Assembly (NCBI RefSeq): GCF_001700435.1
Contig: NZ_LYPC01000027.1
Coordinates: forward strand, 124,380-188,379
DNA: 64,000 nt
Source: Paenibacillus pectinilyticus
GTDB taxonomy: Bacteria; Bacillota; Bacilli; Paenibacillales; NBRC-103111
Direction: 5' to 3'
Shown here piece by piece: positions 1 to 9,306 of the stretch. The notes under the pieces are model-generated. The model was not told where the DNA came from and searched no databases. It worked only from the letters and a program-made list of their open reading frames with translations. The stretch's first letter is position 1. Each line of letters starts with the position of its first letter. The translations under genes were made by a program, and so were the position numbers.

Positions 1-397
1 TCAATCGGTTGTACTAAAAGATATAGACAGCCATTGGGCGAAAGAAGCTATTGAGAAACTTGCAGGCGCAGGGGTAATTGCCGGTTATGGAGATGAAACC
101 TTCAAGCCGGATCAAACGATCAGCCGTGAAGAAATGGTGATCATTTTGTCACGAATCATCAATTTAAATCATGTGGACAAAGATGCTGCCAGAGGCAACT
201 TTAGGGATATGTCCAGCGTTAGCTCTTATGCTGTGGATGCCATCAAAGATGCAGCAGAAGCCGGCATTATCAGCGGCAAGGACGACGGGAAATTCGATCC
301 GCAAGGCAGCTCCACTCGATCGGAGGCTTTAACAATTATTCTGAATGCATTGAACCTTAATCCTCAATTGAAATCACTGCTGGACAGCCTGAATTAA
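1..397 (+). CDS. SLH-domain protein, C-terminal part (5' end outside window)
   Basis: The reading frame is open from the window edge (codons start at position 2) to a TAA at 395-397, so only the last 131 residues are visible. They contain two S-layer homology repeats. The first runs from about DIDSHWAKEAI to SREEMVIIL and the second from FRDMSSVSSYAVDAI to TRSEALTIIL. Both show the family pattern of a DxxxHWA-like opening, a GxxxGYxDGTF-like middle and an R-E/A end. SLH repeats bind pyruvylated secondary cell-wall polymer, so the protein is anchored at the cell surface. The function of the missing N-terminal part cannot be told. A terminator follows at once. Confidence 0.9.
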   Translation, partial: QSVVLKDIDSHWAKEAIEKLAGAGVIAGYGDETFKPDQTISREEMVIILSRIINLNHVDKDAARGNFRDMSSVSSYAVDAIKDAAEAGIISGKDDGKFDPQGSSTRSEALTIILNALNLNPQLKSLLDSLN

Positions 398-401
398 TAT
401 A

Positions 402-449
402 AGCACAATGCTGTATTTATCTAATAAGTACAGTATAGTGCTTTTTTTT
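402..449 (+). terminator. Rho-independent terminator after the SLH gene
   Basis: The arms AGCACAATGCTGTA and TACAGTATAGTGCT pair at 12 of 14 positions and are followed by eight T residues. It separates the SLH gene from the GH35 operon. Confidence 0.85.
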
Positions 450-643
450 CTGTTGAAATTGTTGAAAAACACCTTATTTCGATGAAATGTATATTTTTTA
501 GAGAACCACATATCTAATTGTCGAAGGAAGTTATGTTTTTTTCTGTTTTCATATTTTTATGATCTAGTAAGGTGAAGATGTGGGTAGAGGCACTGTCCAT
601 CAAGATGATTAAATTTATAAAATGTTATTGAAGGAGATGTAAC

Positions 644-2416
644 ATGGCTACATTCACGATTGAAGGAAAACAGTTTATGTATAACGGAAACCCCATTCGA
701 ATTCTGTCGGGAGCCATGCACTACTTCCGCATTGTGCCTGAATATTGGAAGGACAGACTGTTGAAGCTAAAAGCTTGCGGGTTTAATACCGTTGAAACCT
801 ATGTGGCATGGAATATGCATGAACCGAAAGAGGGTCAATATAACTTTCAGGGAATCGCAGATATTGAGCAGTTTATCCAGTTGGCTGGTGAAGTGGGGCT
901 GCACGTGATTGTACGGCCGAGCCCGTATATTTGCGCGGAGTGGGAGTTTGGCGGGCTGCCTGCTTGGCTTCTCAAAGACCCGTCGATGCAGTTGCGTTGT
1001 TACGATCAGCCCTATTTATCTAAAATAGACGCTTATTTCGACGAGTTATTGCCAAGGCTCCAGCCGCTTTTATGTACAAATGGCGGACCTATTATAGCTA
1101 TGCAGATTGAGAATGAGTACGGAAGTTATGGCAACGACAAGGAATACCTGGCGTATGTAAGGCAAGCTATGATCAAGCGCGGTATGGACGTGCTTCTGTT
1201 CACCTCAGACGGCTATGACGACGCCAATCTTCAAGGAGGTACGCTCATCCCAGACGTTTTGGCGACAGTCAATTTCGGATCGCGTCCTGAAGAAGCATTT
1301 GACAAGTTACAGGAATATCAACCGGATAAGCCACTCGTATGTATGGAATATTGGAACGGTTGGTTCGACCATTGGGGAGATGAACACCACGTGAGAGGAT
1401 TTGACGATGTGGTGGACGTATTGGACCGCATGCTGCAAATGGGCGCATCCGTCAACTTCTATATGTTCCATGGGGGGACGAACTTCGGTTTCTATAATGG
1501 CGCCAATTACTTGGGGAAATATGAACCTACCGCGACTAGTTATGACTATCATGCGTTGTTAAGTGAATCTGGAGATATTACGGACAAATATATCGCAGTC
1601 CGCGAATTGATTTCCAAGTATGTAGATATGACAGGCTTAGAGCTTCCGCCTCCCATCCGAAAGAAGCATTACGGCAATATCCGTCTGACGGAAAAAGCGC
1701 GGTTATTTGAATCGCTTGATTCGTTATCCGCTCCGATCACAAGTAAATGTACGGCAACGATGGAGCAGTTGGATCAGGATTATGGTTTTATTCTATATTC
1801 GACACAGATATCAGGTCCAAGAGCGAAACATAAAATTGTGCTCCAGCACGTGCATGACCGTGCGCTCATTTTCCTTGATGGGGTCTATCAGGGTGTTGTT
1901 GAAAGAAATACACATGATCAGACACTCGAAATTAAAGTGAATGATATTCTGGCAGAAATCCCACCGGAAGGTGCGACTTTAAGCATTTTAGTGGAAAATA
2001 TGGGCCGAATTAATTATGGCTATAGCTTAAAAGATCCGAAAGGGATTACGGAAGGCGTTCGTTTCGAACGGATGTTTTTGTACGATTGGACGATCCATAC
2101 GCTTCCTCTCGATGATTTGTCTAGGCTTAATTTCGGAGAACAACAAGCAGATGGTTCCTATACGCCGACATTTTATAAAGGCGAGTTTCATGTAGATGAG
2201 ATCGGTGATATGTTTTTGAAGCTCGAAGGTTGGACGAAGGGAGTAGCATATCTCAACGGTTTTAATCTCGGACGTTACTGGGAAATCGGCCCGCAAAAAA
2301 CACTCTACATTCCAGGACCGCTTCTGCGTGAAGGTGCAAATGAAGTAATCATTTTTGAACTGCACGGCACGCGTGACCCGGTCGTCACACTTCAAGACTT
2401 TGCTGAGCTAGGTTAG
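644..2416 (+). CDS. Beta-galactosidase, glycoside hydrolase family 35
   Basis: The 590-residue protein has the GH35 signature GGPIIAMQIENEYG near residues 147-160. E158 is the expected acid/base. E235 in VCMEYWNGW is the expected nucleophile. A TIM barrel fills the first 320 residues or so, and beta domains follow to the end, as in bacterial GH35 enzymes of this length. There is no signal peptide, so it should act in the cytoplasm on imported galactosides. The start is set by AAGGAGA seven bases before the ATG. It is the first gene of a tight operon ending at 9138. The family removes terminal beta-galactose; the natural linkage cannot be read from the sequence. Confidence 0.93.
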   Translation: MATFTIEGKQFMYNGNPIRILSGAMHYFRIVPEYWKDRLLKLKACGFNTVETYVAWNMHEPKEGQYNFQGIADIEQFIQLAGEVGLHVIVRPSPYICAEWEFGGLPAWLLKDPSMQLRCYDQPYLSKIDAYFDELLPRLQPLLCTNGGPIIAMQIENEYGSYGNDKEYLAYVRQAMIKRGMDVLLFTSDGYDDANLQGGTLIPDVLATVNFGSRPEEAFDKLQEYQPDKPLVCMEYWNGWFDHWGDEHHVRGFDDVVDVLDRMLQMGASVNFYMFHGGTNFGFYNGANYLGKYEPTATSYDYHALLSESGDITDKYIAVRELISKYVDMTGLELPPPIRKKHYGNIRLTEKARLFESLDSLSAPITSKCTATMEQLDQDYGFILYSTQISGPRAKHKIVLQHVHDRALIFLDGVYQGVVERNTHDQTLEIKVNDILAEIPPEGATLSILVENMGRINYGYSLKDPKGITEGVRFERMFLYDWTIHTLPLDDLSRLNFGEQQADGSYTPTFYKGEFHVDEIGDMFLKLEGWTKGVAYLNGFNLGRYWEIGPQKTLYIPGPLLREGANEVIIFELHGTRDPVVTLQDFAELG

Positions 2417-2458
2417 TTTGTTACATAGAATGGACCAATAGAAGACGAGGTGTAAAAG

Positions 2459-4729
2459 GTGGAAAAAGGCAGCACCCAATTTATAGAAGATAATTGCAGT
2501 TTAGAAATAAAGCTGACTACTTATGAAGGCTCACAAGCAAGGCACTCTGTCAAAAGCACGTTGGCCGAGGCGTCTGGTGACCAAACGCTAGCGCTGCAAG
2601 ATTCCTTGTGGAATATCCGTTATACCTGTCTAAGAACTGCAAATAACGAGAATGCCGTGGATTGTGAAGTCACATTCAAGGTGGCGAAAGGCTCAGTCAC
2701 TCAAGCCAATGTATCGGTTAGCATGGTTCTCGATGATTGGTCGAAGATGAACTATGTGCTCATGCCTGCGGCAGCCTACGATGGAAACCGATTTAAAGTC
2801 AGCGATCAAGTTTATCCTCCGATGCTTACTAGGGATGATGAGATCGGCCCCCATATTCCAACAACGATAACGGATGTTCCCAGGTTAAACCGGGAAGAAG
2901 GATTGTCTATGATGGAATTGAGAACAGGCGATCTGGCTACCCCTGCGGTGGGGTGTTTCAAACGCGAGCAGAAAAAAGGTTTTTTCATGCTGACACATCA
3001 AGGGACTTCGCTTGGCGATTCTGGCATTACATTGGAAGAAAATGAACTTCGAACGCAAGCTGTCATTACATTGTCCGCGCCTGCTGTTAGACGTTATACG
3101 TACAGCATGTGCAATTCGAAAGAGAGTTCAGATGATTATGGCATTGATTTTCATGAAAATGATGAAGTGACCTTGAAATTTCGGTTATATTTCTTTGATT
3201 GCAACGATATTCCGGAGCTGTTTGACTATTTTGCGAAAATCCGTAAGGATTTGACCGGTCAAGCGCAACTGCGTCATGAGATCCCATTCTCTGCCTCGTG
3301 GGATATATTAGAAGAAAAGTACAATCGGGATAACTGGCAGCAAGAAGAAGATTTTTATCGGTCATCGACTTCGACACATGAGGTATTTGGGGAATGGCAG
3401 ACAGGTTGGGTTGGAGGTGCAATCAATACGTACCCGATGTTTGCGATCGGAAACGAGCTTTCTAAAGAAAGGTCTTTCAAAACATTGGACTTCTTTTTCT
3501 CAAAAGTTCAAGCGCCTTCTGGTTTTTTTTACGGAATTCATTGCAAAGGGAAGCTGTATGGCGATAATTTCAGGGATCAAGATGATATTAGTTGTGTGCT
3601 TGTGAGAAAAAATGCAGATGCGATTTACTTTATCGCCAAGCAATTCATGCTTCTTGAGCAATTAAAAGTTAACATACCTCCTCTTTGGAGGGAAGGGCTG
3701 AAAAAAGCTTGCGATGCTTTTATTAGGCTGTGGAAAAATAACGGTCAATTTGGACAATTCATTGATGTCCACCAAGAAGAAATCATTGTTGGCGGCAGCG
3801 CTTCTGCAGGAATTGCCCCAGCTGGACTCGCCTTGGCGGGGAAATATTTTAATGAATCCATATATGTGGAAGTTGCTTCTCAGCTGGCTGAGCGATTCTA
3901 TGATGAATTTGTTGGAAAAGGTGTAACGACCGGCGGACCAGGGGAGATTTGTCAATGTCCGGACAGTGAATCGGCCTTTGCCTTGCTGGAATCTTATGTC
4001 GTTTTATACGAAGAAACGGGGGTGAAGAAATGGCTGTTGATGGCTGAGGATACAGCCAAGCTTAGTGCCACTTGGTGCGTCTCCTATAACTTCGAATATC
4101 CGATCACCTCGGAATTTAATAAACTTGATTTGCGTTCTATAGGCTCAGTGTGGGCGAGTGTGCAAAACAAGCATGCCGCGCCAGGCATTTGCACCTTATC
4201 GGGACTGTCTTTGTTAAAGCTCTATCGCGCTACATCGAATGAATTTTATTTGGAACTGTTACGTGAAATCGCGCATAATATCCCGCAATATATGTCCAGG
4301 GAAGACCGCCCGTTAAGAATCTCCTGGGATTCGGAGCCAAGCGATACATATTCGCCTCCTGGCTGGATGGGGGAACGAGTCAATACAAGCGACTGGGAAG
4401 GCAAAGCGAATGTTGGCGGCGTTCTAGGCGGTTCCTGCTGGTGCGAAGTGACCAATATGCTTACTTATTTTGAAGTACCGGGTCTTTATATTCAAAAAAA
4501 TAAGGGAACTGTTTGCGCAATTGATCATATTGATGCAGAGATTGTTGTGGACAATGCGGTTCAGCTTACGGTTCGCTTATCTAATACAACTAAATTTACA
4601 GCCAAGGTTAAAGTGCTTGTTGAAAACGATGAAGAGTCATTGCAAATATTACATGCAAATAGCATGCTGGATTATCAAACAATCATCTTGGAGCCTAACA
4701 GCACGTATACGATGAACTTGATAAAATAA
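2459..4729 (+). CDS. Unrecognised 756-residue protein, probably (alpha/alpha)-barrel glycoside hydrolase-like
   Basis: I do not recognise the family. The first third or so is beta-rich and the second half is helical with repeated aromatic and acidic loops, such as GGPGEICQCPDSESAF, NKHAAPGICTLSG and SCWCEVTNM. That layout resembles beta-sandwich plus (alpha/alpha)6-barrel glycosidases and lyases. There is no signal peptide, so it is probably cytoplasmic. The start is a GTG at 2459, nine bases after GACGAGG. It lies 42 bases after the GH35 gene and 24 bases before the dehydrogenase gene, so all are probably co-transcribed. The role as a hydrolase acting on the same oligosaccharide is inferred from fold impression and neighbours only. 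Confidence 0.6.
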   Translation: MEKGSTQFIEDNCSLEIKLTTYEGSQARHSVKSTLAEASGDQTLALQDSLWNIRYTCLRTANNENAVDCEVTFKVAKGSVTQANVSVSMVLDDWSKMNYVLMPAAAYDGNRFKVSDQVYPPMLTRDDEIGPHIPTTITDVPRLNREEGLSMMELRTGDLATPAVGCFKREQKKGFFMLTHQGTSLGDSGITLEENELRTQAVITLSAPAVRRYTYSMCNSKESSDDYGIDFHENDEVTLKFRLYFFDCNDIPELFDYFAKIRKDLTGQAQLRHEIPFSASWDILEEKYNRDNWQQEEDFYRSSTSTHEVFGEWQTGWVGGAINTYPMFAIGNELSKERSFKTLDFFFSKVQAPSGFFYGIHCKGKLYGDNFRDQDDISCVLVRKNADAIYFIAKQFMLLEQLKVNIPPLWREGLKKACDAFIRLWKNNGQFGQFIDVHQEEIIVGGSASAGIAPAGLALAGKYFNESIYVEVASQLAERFYDEFVGKGVTTGGPGEICQCPDSESAFALLESYVVLYEETGVKKWLLMAEDTAKLSATWCVSYNFEYPITSEFNKLDLRSIGSVWASVQNKHAAPGICTLSGLSLLKLYRATSNEFYLELLREIAHNIPQYMSREDRPLRISWDSEPSDTYSPPGWMGERVNTSDWEGKANVGGVLGGSCWCEVTNMLTYFEVPGLYIQKNKGTVCAIDHIDAEIVVDNAVQLTVRLSNTTKFTAKVKVLVENDEESLQILHANSMLDYQTIILEPNSTYTMNLIK

Positions 4730-4753
4730 CGGACCATTTAGGGAGGATTTATT

Positions 4754-6040
4754 ATGCAAAAAATTACAGCAGTCCTGGTAGGTGCCGGACAAAGAGGCGC
4801 AGGAGCATATGCAACCTATGCGATTAAATATCCGGAACAAATTCAATTTGTCGCGGTTGCTGATGCGGACCCCATTCGGAGAAAACAATTTCAAATTGAT
4901 CATAACATTCCAGTAGAGCAATGCTACGAAAGTTGGGAACAGATATTAGATTTGCCGAAGTTAGCTGACGCTATGCTGGTTTGCACGCAGGACCAGATGC
5001 ATTTTGAACCAGCTAGCAGAGCGCTCGAGAAAGGGTATCATGTTCTACTTGAGAAGCCGATGTCGCACGACCCATTGGAATGCATCATTATGGGGGAGCT
5101 TGCAGAGAAGTATCAGCGAATATTTTCGATTTGCCATGTGTTGAGATATACCGACTTCTTTAAAACGATAAAAGGGCTGCTGCAGCAAGGCCGGATCGGC
5201 AGACTGGTTTCGATCCAGCATACGGAAAATGTTGAATATGCCCATTATGCCCATAGTTTTGTCAGGGGTAATTGGAGAAAATCCAAAGAATCTAGCCCTA
5301 TGATATTAGCCAAAAGCTGTCACGATATGGATATTTTATTATGGCTTGCCGATGCCAATTGCACCAAGGTTTCTTCCTTTGGCGGATTAACGCACTTCAA
5401 GAAAGAGAATGCACCGGAAGGCGCTCCTAAAAGGTGTTTGGACGGTTGTCCAGTTCAAGATGAATGTCCTTACTACGCACCGAAAATATACATTGAACGC
5501 GATGATTGGGTTAATAAAGTTATGCGAACGGTTGTCAGCAGCGATACAAGCGATGAAGGTGTCCTTCATGCATTAAAGGAAGGTCCGTACGGCCGATGCG
5601 TATACCACAGCGATAATGATGTTGTTGATCATCAGGTTGTCAATATCGAATTTGATAACGAGGTTACGGTTGCTTTTACGATGAGCGCTTTTACATTTGA
5701 AGGCGGGAGATCGGTGAAGCTGATGGGTTCCCTTGGTCAAATTAGAGCGGATATGGAAAGGAACGAAATCGAGGTTACTAGCTTTGTGACAAGAGAGAAG
5801 GAGCTCATCCGCCTTGAAGCACCACCGGAAGGGCATGGCGGGGGAGATGAACGTATCATGCAGGATTTCGTGCGATTGGTCCGCCAGAATGGACAGGAAG
5901 CGGGGCTCACATCAGCGAGCACTTCTGTCGAAAGTCATCTCATGGCATTTGCCGCTGAAAAATCTCGCTTGGAGAATCGGGTTATCCGAATTAACGATTT
6001 CAGAGAAGAATTGAAGTCTGAATCGACTTTTACTATGTGA
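4754..6040 (+). CDS. Gfo/Idh/MocA-family NAD(P)-dependent sugar dehydrogenase
   Basis: The 428-residue protein opens with a Rossmann motif (VLVGAGQRGAGAY) followed by an acidic residue region VAVADADP. It carries the family EKP motif in LLEKPMS near residue 100. The C-terminal half is the usual alpha/beta substrate domain. It has an extra cysteine-rich loop, CLDGCPVQDECPYY, near residues 230-240, seen in a subset of the family. The reaction is probably oxidation or reduction of a sugar or sugar acid; the exact substrate is unknown. GGGAGG precedes the ATG. It stands in the operon between an unknown hydrolase-like gene and a short-chain dehydrogenase. Confidence 0.9.
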   Translation: MQKITAVLVGAGQRGAGAYATYAIKYPEQIQFVAVADADPIRRKQFQIDHNIPVEQCYESWEQILDLPKLADAMLVCTQDQMHFEPASRALEKGYHVLLEKPMSHDPLECIIMGELAEKYQRIFSICHVLRYTDFFKTIKGLLQQGRIGRLVSIQHTENVEYAHYAHSFVRGNWRKSKESSPMILAKSCHDMDILLWLADANCTKVSSFGGLTHFKKENAPEGAPKRCLDGCPVQDECPYYAPKIYIERDDWVNKVMRTVVSSDTSDEGVLHALKEGPYGRCVYHSDNDVVDHQVVNIEFDNEVTVAFTMSAFTFEGGRSVKLMGSLGQIRADMERNEIEVTSFVTREKELIRLEAPPEGHGGGDERIMQDFVRLVRQNGQEAGLTSASTSVESHLMAFAAEKSRLENRVIRINDFREELKSESTFTM

Positions 6041-6069
6041 AATAAGATTTAAATCAAAGAGGTGAGAAT

Positions 6070-6831
6070 GTGGAAGATTTACATGGCAAAATAGCACTTG
6101 TTACCGGCTCTACAAGCGGTATCGGCAAAGCGGCTGCGATTGAACTTGCGCGAAACGGCGTAAAGGTGGCTGTTCACGGCATGAATGAAGAACGGGGACG
6201 TCAGGTTGTAGAAGAAATAAGCGAATTTGGTGGAGATGCTGTCTTCATACGCCAAAATTTATCCTTACGGGAAGCGCCCAAGCAGCTTGTTGAACGAATC
6301 GTCGATCATTATGGAGGATTGGATATCCTTGTCAATAATGCGGCGCTTATTTGTAATAAACCGATGGAAGATATACAGCATGAGGACTGGGACTCATTGT
6401 TTGAAGTGAATGTCAAAGCGCCATTTTTCCTAACGCAGAAGGCGCTCCCTTGGTTAAAGCGAAGCGGCGAAGGTGCCGTAATCCATGTAAGCTCGATTAA
6501 TCGGCTTGTCAATTGCTCTAACAATCTCGTCTATGATGCGATGAAAGCCGCACTAAATCATATGAGCCGTGGGTTATCAATGGATCTTCGCGAGGCGAAT
6601 ATTCGAGTGAATGCGATCATGCCAGGTGGAACGGCGACGCCGCTTTTGAACGAATGGTTTAGTATGACCCATCGTTCGCCTAAAGAAATAGAGCAAATCT
6701 ATAAAGAGGCGAGAAATGTGGCGACTCCTGAGCAAATTGCAAATGTAATCGTCATGCTCGCTAGTAGTCGCTCTAGTTGGATTAACGGAGCGGAAATTCC
6801 AGTTGATGGCGGCTATCATATCGGATCGTAA
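6070..6831 (+). CDS. Short-chain dehydrogenase/reductase (SDR)
   Basis: The 253-residue classical SDR has the cofactor motif TGSTSGIG near residues 13-20, NNAA in the middle and the catalytic set S...YxxxK (SSIN, then YDAMK). The C-terminal PVDGGYHI is typical of the FabG-like group. The start is a GTG at 6070 behind AAAGAGGTGAG. It is probably a partner of the Gfo/Idh/MocA enzyme upstream in a sugar oxidation or epimerisation route. That pairing is inferred from the operon; the substrate is not known. Confidence 0.9.
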   Translation: MEDLHGKIALVTGSTSGIGKAAAIELARNGVKVAVHGMNEERGRQVVEEISEFGGDAVFIRQNLSLREAPKQLVERIVDHYGGLDILVNNAALICNKPMEDIQHEDWDSLFEVNVKAPFFLTQKALPWLKRSGEGAVIHVSSINRLVNCSNNLVYDAMKAALNHMSRGLSMDLREANIRVNAIMPGGTATPLLNEWFSMTHRSPKEIEQIYKEARNVATPEQIANVIVMLASSRSSWINGAEIPVDGGYHIGS

Positions 6832-6875
6832 AATAAAGTTCGAATTATGCAAAAGGGCAAGGTGGGATTGAAGAT

Positions 6876-8810
6876 ATGACACTTTTAAGGAAACCATTGG
6901 AGGTACCTTCAGTTACAGCCAAGGATAACTGGACACCTCCTGCTTGGGCGCTGTTGGAATGTAAGCTTTTCGAAACGCTGAACCAAGCTGCGAAGGAATT
7001 TGTCCAGAAGTATGTCCGTCCGGATGGTACTCTCATCTGGCGCAGCGAATGGCCGGGGATGGACGGCTCGGATGATCCTTATGAAGGATTTATGTACCTT
7101 GCCTTGTTATACGCACTTGGCGGAGATGAAGAACTTCGTGAAATGTCTTTGCGAATTTGGGAAGGTGTTACGTGGCAGTGGACGGAATACGGGCAAATTT
7201 ATCGTGATTTTGATAGCTATTACGATTGGATGCATCATGGAGAAGGTTATTTGTTTTTTTATTTCCTTGGACTGGCAGCTCCTTCCCATTTGAAAAACGT
7301 ACAGCGCGCACAACGATTTGCAAGCTTCTATACCGGCAAGGATGCGGAAGCGCACAACTATGATGCCGAGAAAAAGCTGATTCGGTCGCCGATTACCGGC
7401 AGCCGGGGGCCACGGCATGAAATGTCCGAAGAAGATTGGTGTACACATCGAGGAATCCTCGACAACTATTTGGCGCCGTTTGAAGACATTCCCGGTGTGG
7501 ATTTTGCCAGTGGAACATGTCCATGGTCGGACGATCACGTGTATGGAAATCTCATTCGCATCATGAATGAACGTATGGCGAAGGGGGATGTCCCGCTGAA
7601 TCTGAATGCAACTGGACCTATCGCCAACGCCTATATGTATTCTGGCGATGCTGAACTAAAAAAGTGGGTCCTTGATTACGTTCATGCCTGGAGGGAACGG
7701 GCCGAACAAAACGGCGGGATCATTCCCGATAACATTGGTCTTTCCGGTGAAATCGGTGAATATAACGATGGCAAATGGTGGGGCGGCTATTATGGTTGGC
7801 GCTGGCCGCACGGATTTTTGACGATTATTGAACCTATTGTCAATGCATCGATGAACGCCGTGCTGCTGAGCGGCGATATGAACTATTTATGTTTAGCGCG
7901 AGAGCAATTGGATCGGAATTGGGAGCTTGGCCATGAAGAGAATGGAAGCTGGGTGACACCGACCAAGCATTTCGATAGTGGTTGGACATCTTATCGGTTG
8001 CCAAATCCGCTGTATCCCATTCATCTGTGGACGGTATCTATGGCGGAGGAGGACGCAGCCCGTGCAGATCGGATCGATAAATTGTCGTATGACCTTGATA
8101 TTGATGTACCTGAATATTCGGGAACCAATCCGATAACGGGTAAGAATACCAAGCACTATAATGGCAATACGGTCCAATGGTTCCACTACATGCGTGGGAA
8201 GAATCCGGATTATCCGAAGCAAATTCTCGAAGCGAATTACAAATTGGTCTCTCGCCAACTTCAGAAAATGCGCTCTGAAGAAGGAGATCCGAACAATTGG
8301 ATTTCTGACGGATTCAGCCTTGGAGCGCTGTCAAGCATTCACAAATGGCAGGAAATGTGCCCAGTTTACTTTGAAGGGCTGCTGCAATTGACGCTAGGGT
8401 CACCGATGCACACTTCGCACGGTGGGTTGCAGCACGGTCGCGTGCGCTACTTTAATGCGGATCTGGAGCGCCCGGGATTGCCGGACGGCACAGCTGCGCT
8501 GGTCGAAGCGCTTCATGCAGATTCTGTAACGTTAAATCTGGTCAATCTTGATTTGTTCGCAGATAAGCAGATCATCATTCAGGCAGGAATGTTTGGGGAG
8601 CATCAGTTTGAAATAGTTACGGTTACGAGTCAAGAAGATCACGTTCAAGAAACATTACCGGCAAACAATAAATGGTTCCTCGTCAAACTGCTTCCTGGAG
8701 CCGGCATTCGTCTGCACATGACGATGAATCGCTATGTCAACCAGCCGACCTATGAAACACCTTGGGCTAATCCCCAAAATACAGGTAGAATTAGCGGCCG
8801 AGAGAAGTGA
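6876..8810 (+). CDS. Unrecognised 644-residue protein, probable helical-barrel carbohydrate-active enzyme
   Basis: I do not recognise the family. The protein is cytoplasmic (no signal peptide) and rich in Trp, Tyr, His and acidic residues. Examples are YYDWMHHGEGYLFFYF, MSEEDWCTHRGI and KWWGGYYGWRWPHG. Such loops are usual at the rim of (alpha/alpha) barrels in glycosidases and lyases. A short beta-rich tail follows after about residue 540. The start ATG at 6876 has AAGGTGGG upstream. The next gene encodes a sugar mutarotase and begins 13 bases after the stop, which suggests this enzyme releases a reducing sugar. That is an inference. Confidence 0.55.
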   Translation: MTLLRKPLEVPSVTAKDNWTPPAWALLECKLFETLNQAAKEFVQKYVRPDGTLIWRSEWPGMDGSDDPYEGFMYLALLYALGGDEELREMSLRIWEGVTWQWTEYGQIYRDFDSYYDWMHHGEGYLFFYFLGLAAPSHLKNVQRAQRFASFYTGKDAEAHNYDAEKKLIRSPITGSRGPRHEMSEEDWCTHRGILDNYLAPFEDIPGVDFASGTCPWSDDHVYGNLIRIMNERMAKGDVPLNLNATGPIANAYMYSGDAELKKWVLDYVHAWRERAEQNGGIIPDNIGLSGEIGEYNDGKWWGGYYGWRWPHGFLTIIEPIVNASMNAVLLSGDMNYLCLAREQLDRNWELGHEENGSWVTPTKHFDSGWTSYRLPNPLYPIHLWTVSMAEEDAARADRIDKLSYDLDIDVPEYSGTNPITGKNTKHYNGNTVQWFHYMRGKNPDYPKQILEANYKLVSRQLQKMRSEEGDPNNWISDGFSLGALSSIHKWQEMCPVYFEGLLQLTLGSPMHTSHGGLQHGRVRYFNADLERPGLPDGTAALVEALHADSVTLNLVNLDLFADKQIIIQAGMFGEHQFEIVTVTSQEDHVQETLPANNKWFLVKLLPGAGIRLHMTMNRYVNQPTYETPWANPQNTGRISGREK

Positions 8811-8823
8811 GGAGGAGCCGTGG

Positions 8824-9138
8824 ATGAATCCCAAAGTAAAGAGAGAAATTCGTGTGGCTCGGTTGCATCGAGAGCGTATCGCTGATTATCGTTCTTTGCA
8901 CGACCACATCCCCCGGCAAATTGTTAAGCATCTTATCGAAGCTGGGTATACAAAGGTACAATTATATCTTCACGAAGATTGTCTGATCATGCTGACGGAG
9001 TATGATCAGACACAAATGATCCCTGATCGAACGATTGATGAACAGGCGGAAAAGGAATGGCATCATAAAACCGGGCTTTGTTTTGAGACTTTTTGGCAGC
9101 AGTCCGAACATATATTTGATTTACAACCTTCATATTGA
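8824..9138 (+). CDS. L-rhamnose mutarotase family protein (COG3254/DUF718 type)
   Basis: The 104-residue protein fits the rhamnose mutarotase family in length and pattern. The pattern is YRSLHDHI with H26, then a helix LIEAGYTKVQLYLHEDCLIML. The family interconverts the anomers of L-rhamnose and some members act on L-fucose. The start is ATG 8824 behind GAGGAGG. A longer open frame beginning at 8734 would overlap the previous gene by 77 bases and lacks a binding site. It is the last gene of the operon and hints that a 6-deoxy sugar is among the products, together with galactose. Confidence 0.8.
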   Translation: MNPKVKREIRVARLHRERIADYRSLHDHIPRQIVKHLIEAGYTKVQLYLHEDCLIMLTEYDQTQMIPDRTIDEQAEKEWHHKTGLCFETFWQQSEHIFDLQPSY

Positions 9139-9161
9139 TGAAAGTTATAATGGTCAAGTCG

Positions 9162-9214
9162 TTACAAAAAAATATCTGCCCTAGGAATATCCTAGGGCAG
9201 ATATTTTTTTGTAA
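9162..9214 (+). terminator. Strong terminator closing the GH35 operon
   Basis: An almost perfect inverted repeat of more than 20 base pairs surrounds the ATCTGCCCTAGGA core, with A and T runs on its flanks. It can work in both directions. Confidence 0.9.
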
Positions 9215-9306
9215 GGGTTTAAATGAATTATGCTATTAGAGGACATCGCCCTTCTCAGCCCGAATGTATGTTTACGAAGTCCTATTTTCATATTTGAAAT
9301 TACGGG

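Noticed and set aside
7107..7538. 143-codon open frame on the minus strand
   Set aside because: It lies antisense within the 644-residue gene and has no protein-like motifs.
8734..8823. N-terminal extension of the mutarotase gene
   Set aside because: It overlaps the upstream gene by 77 bases and has no binding site, while ATG 8824 has GAGGAGG and gives the family length.
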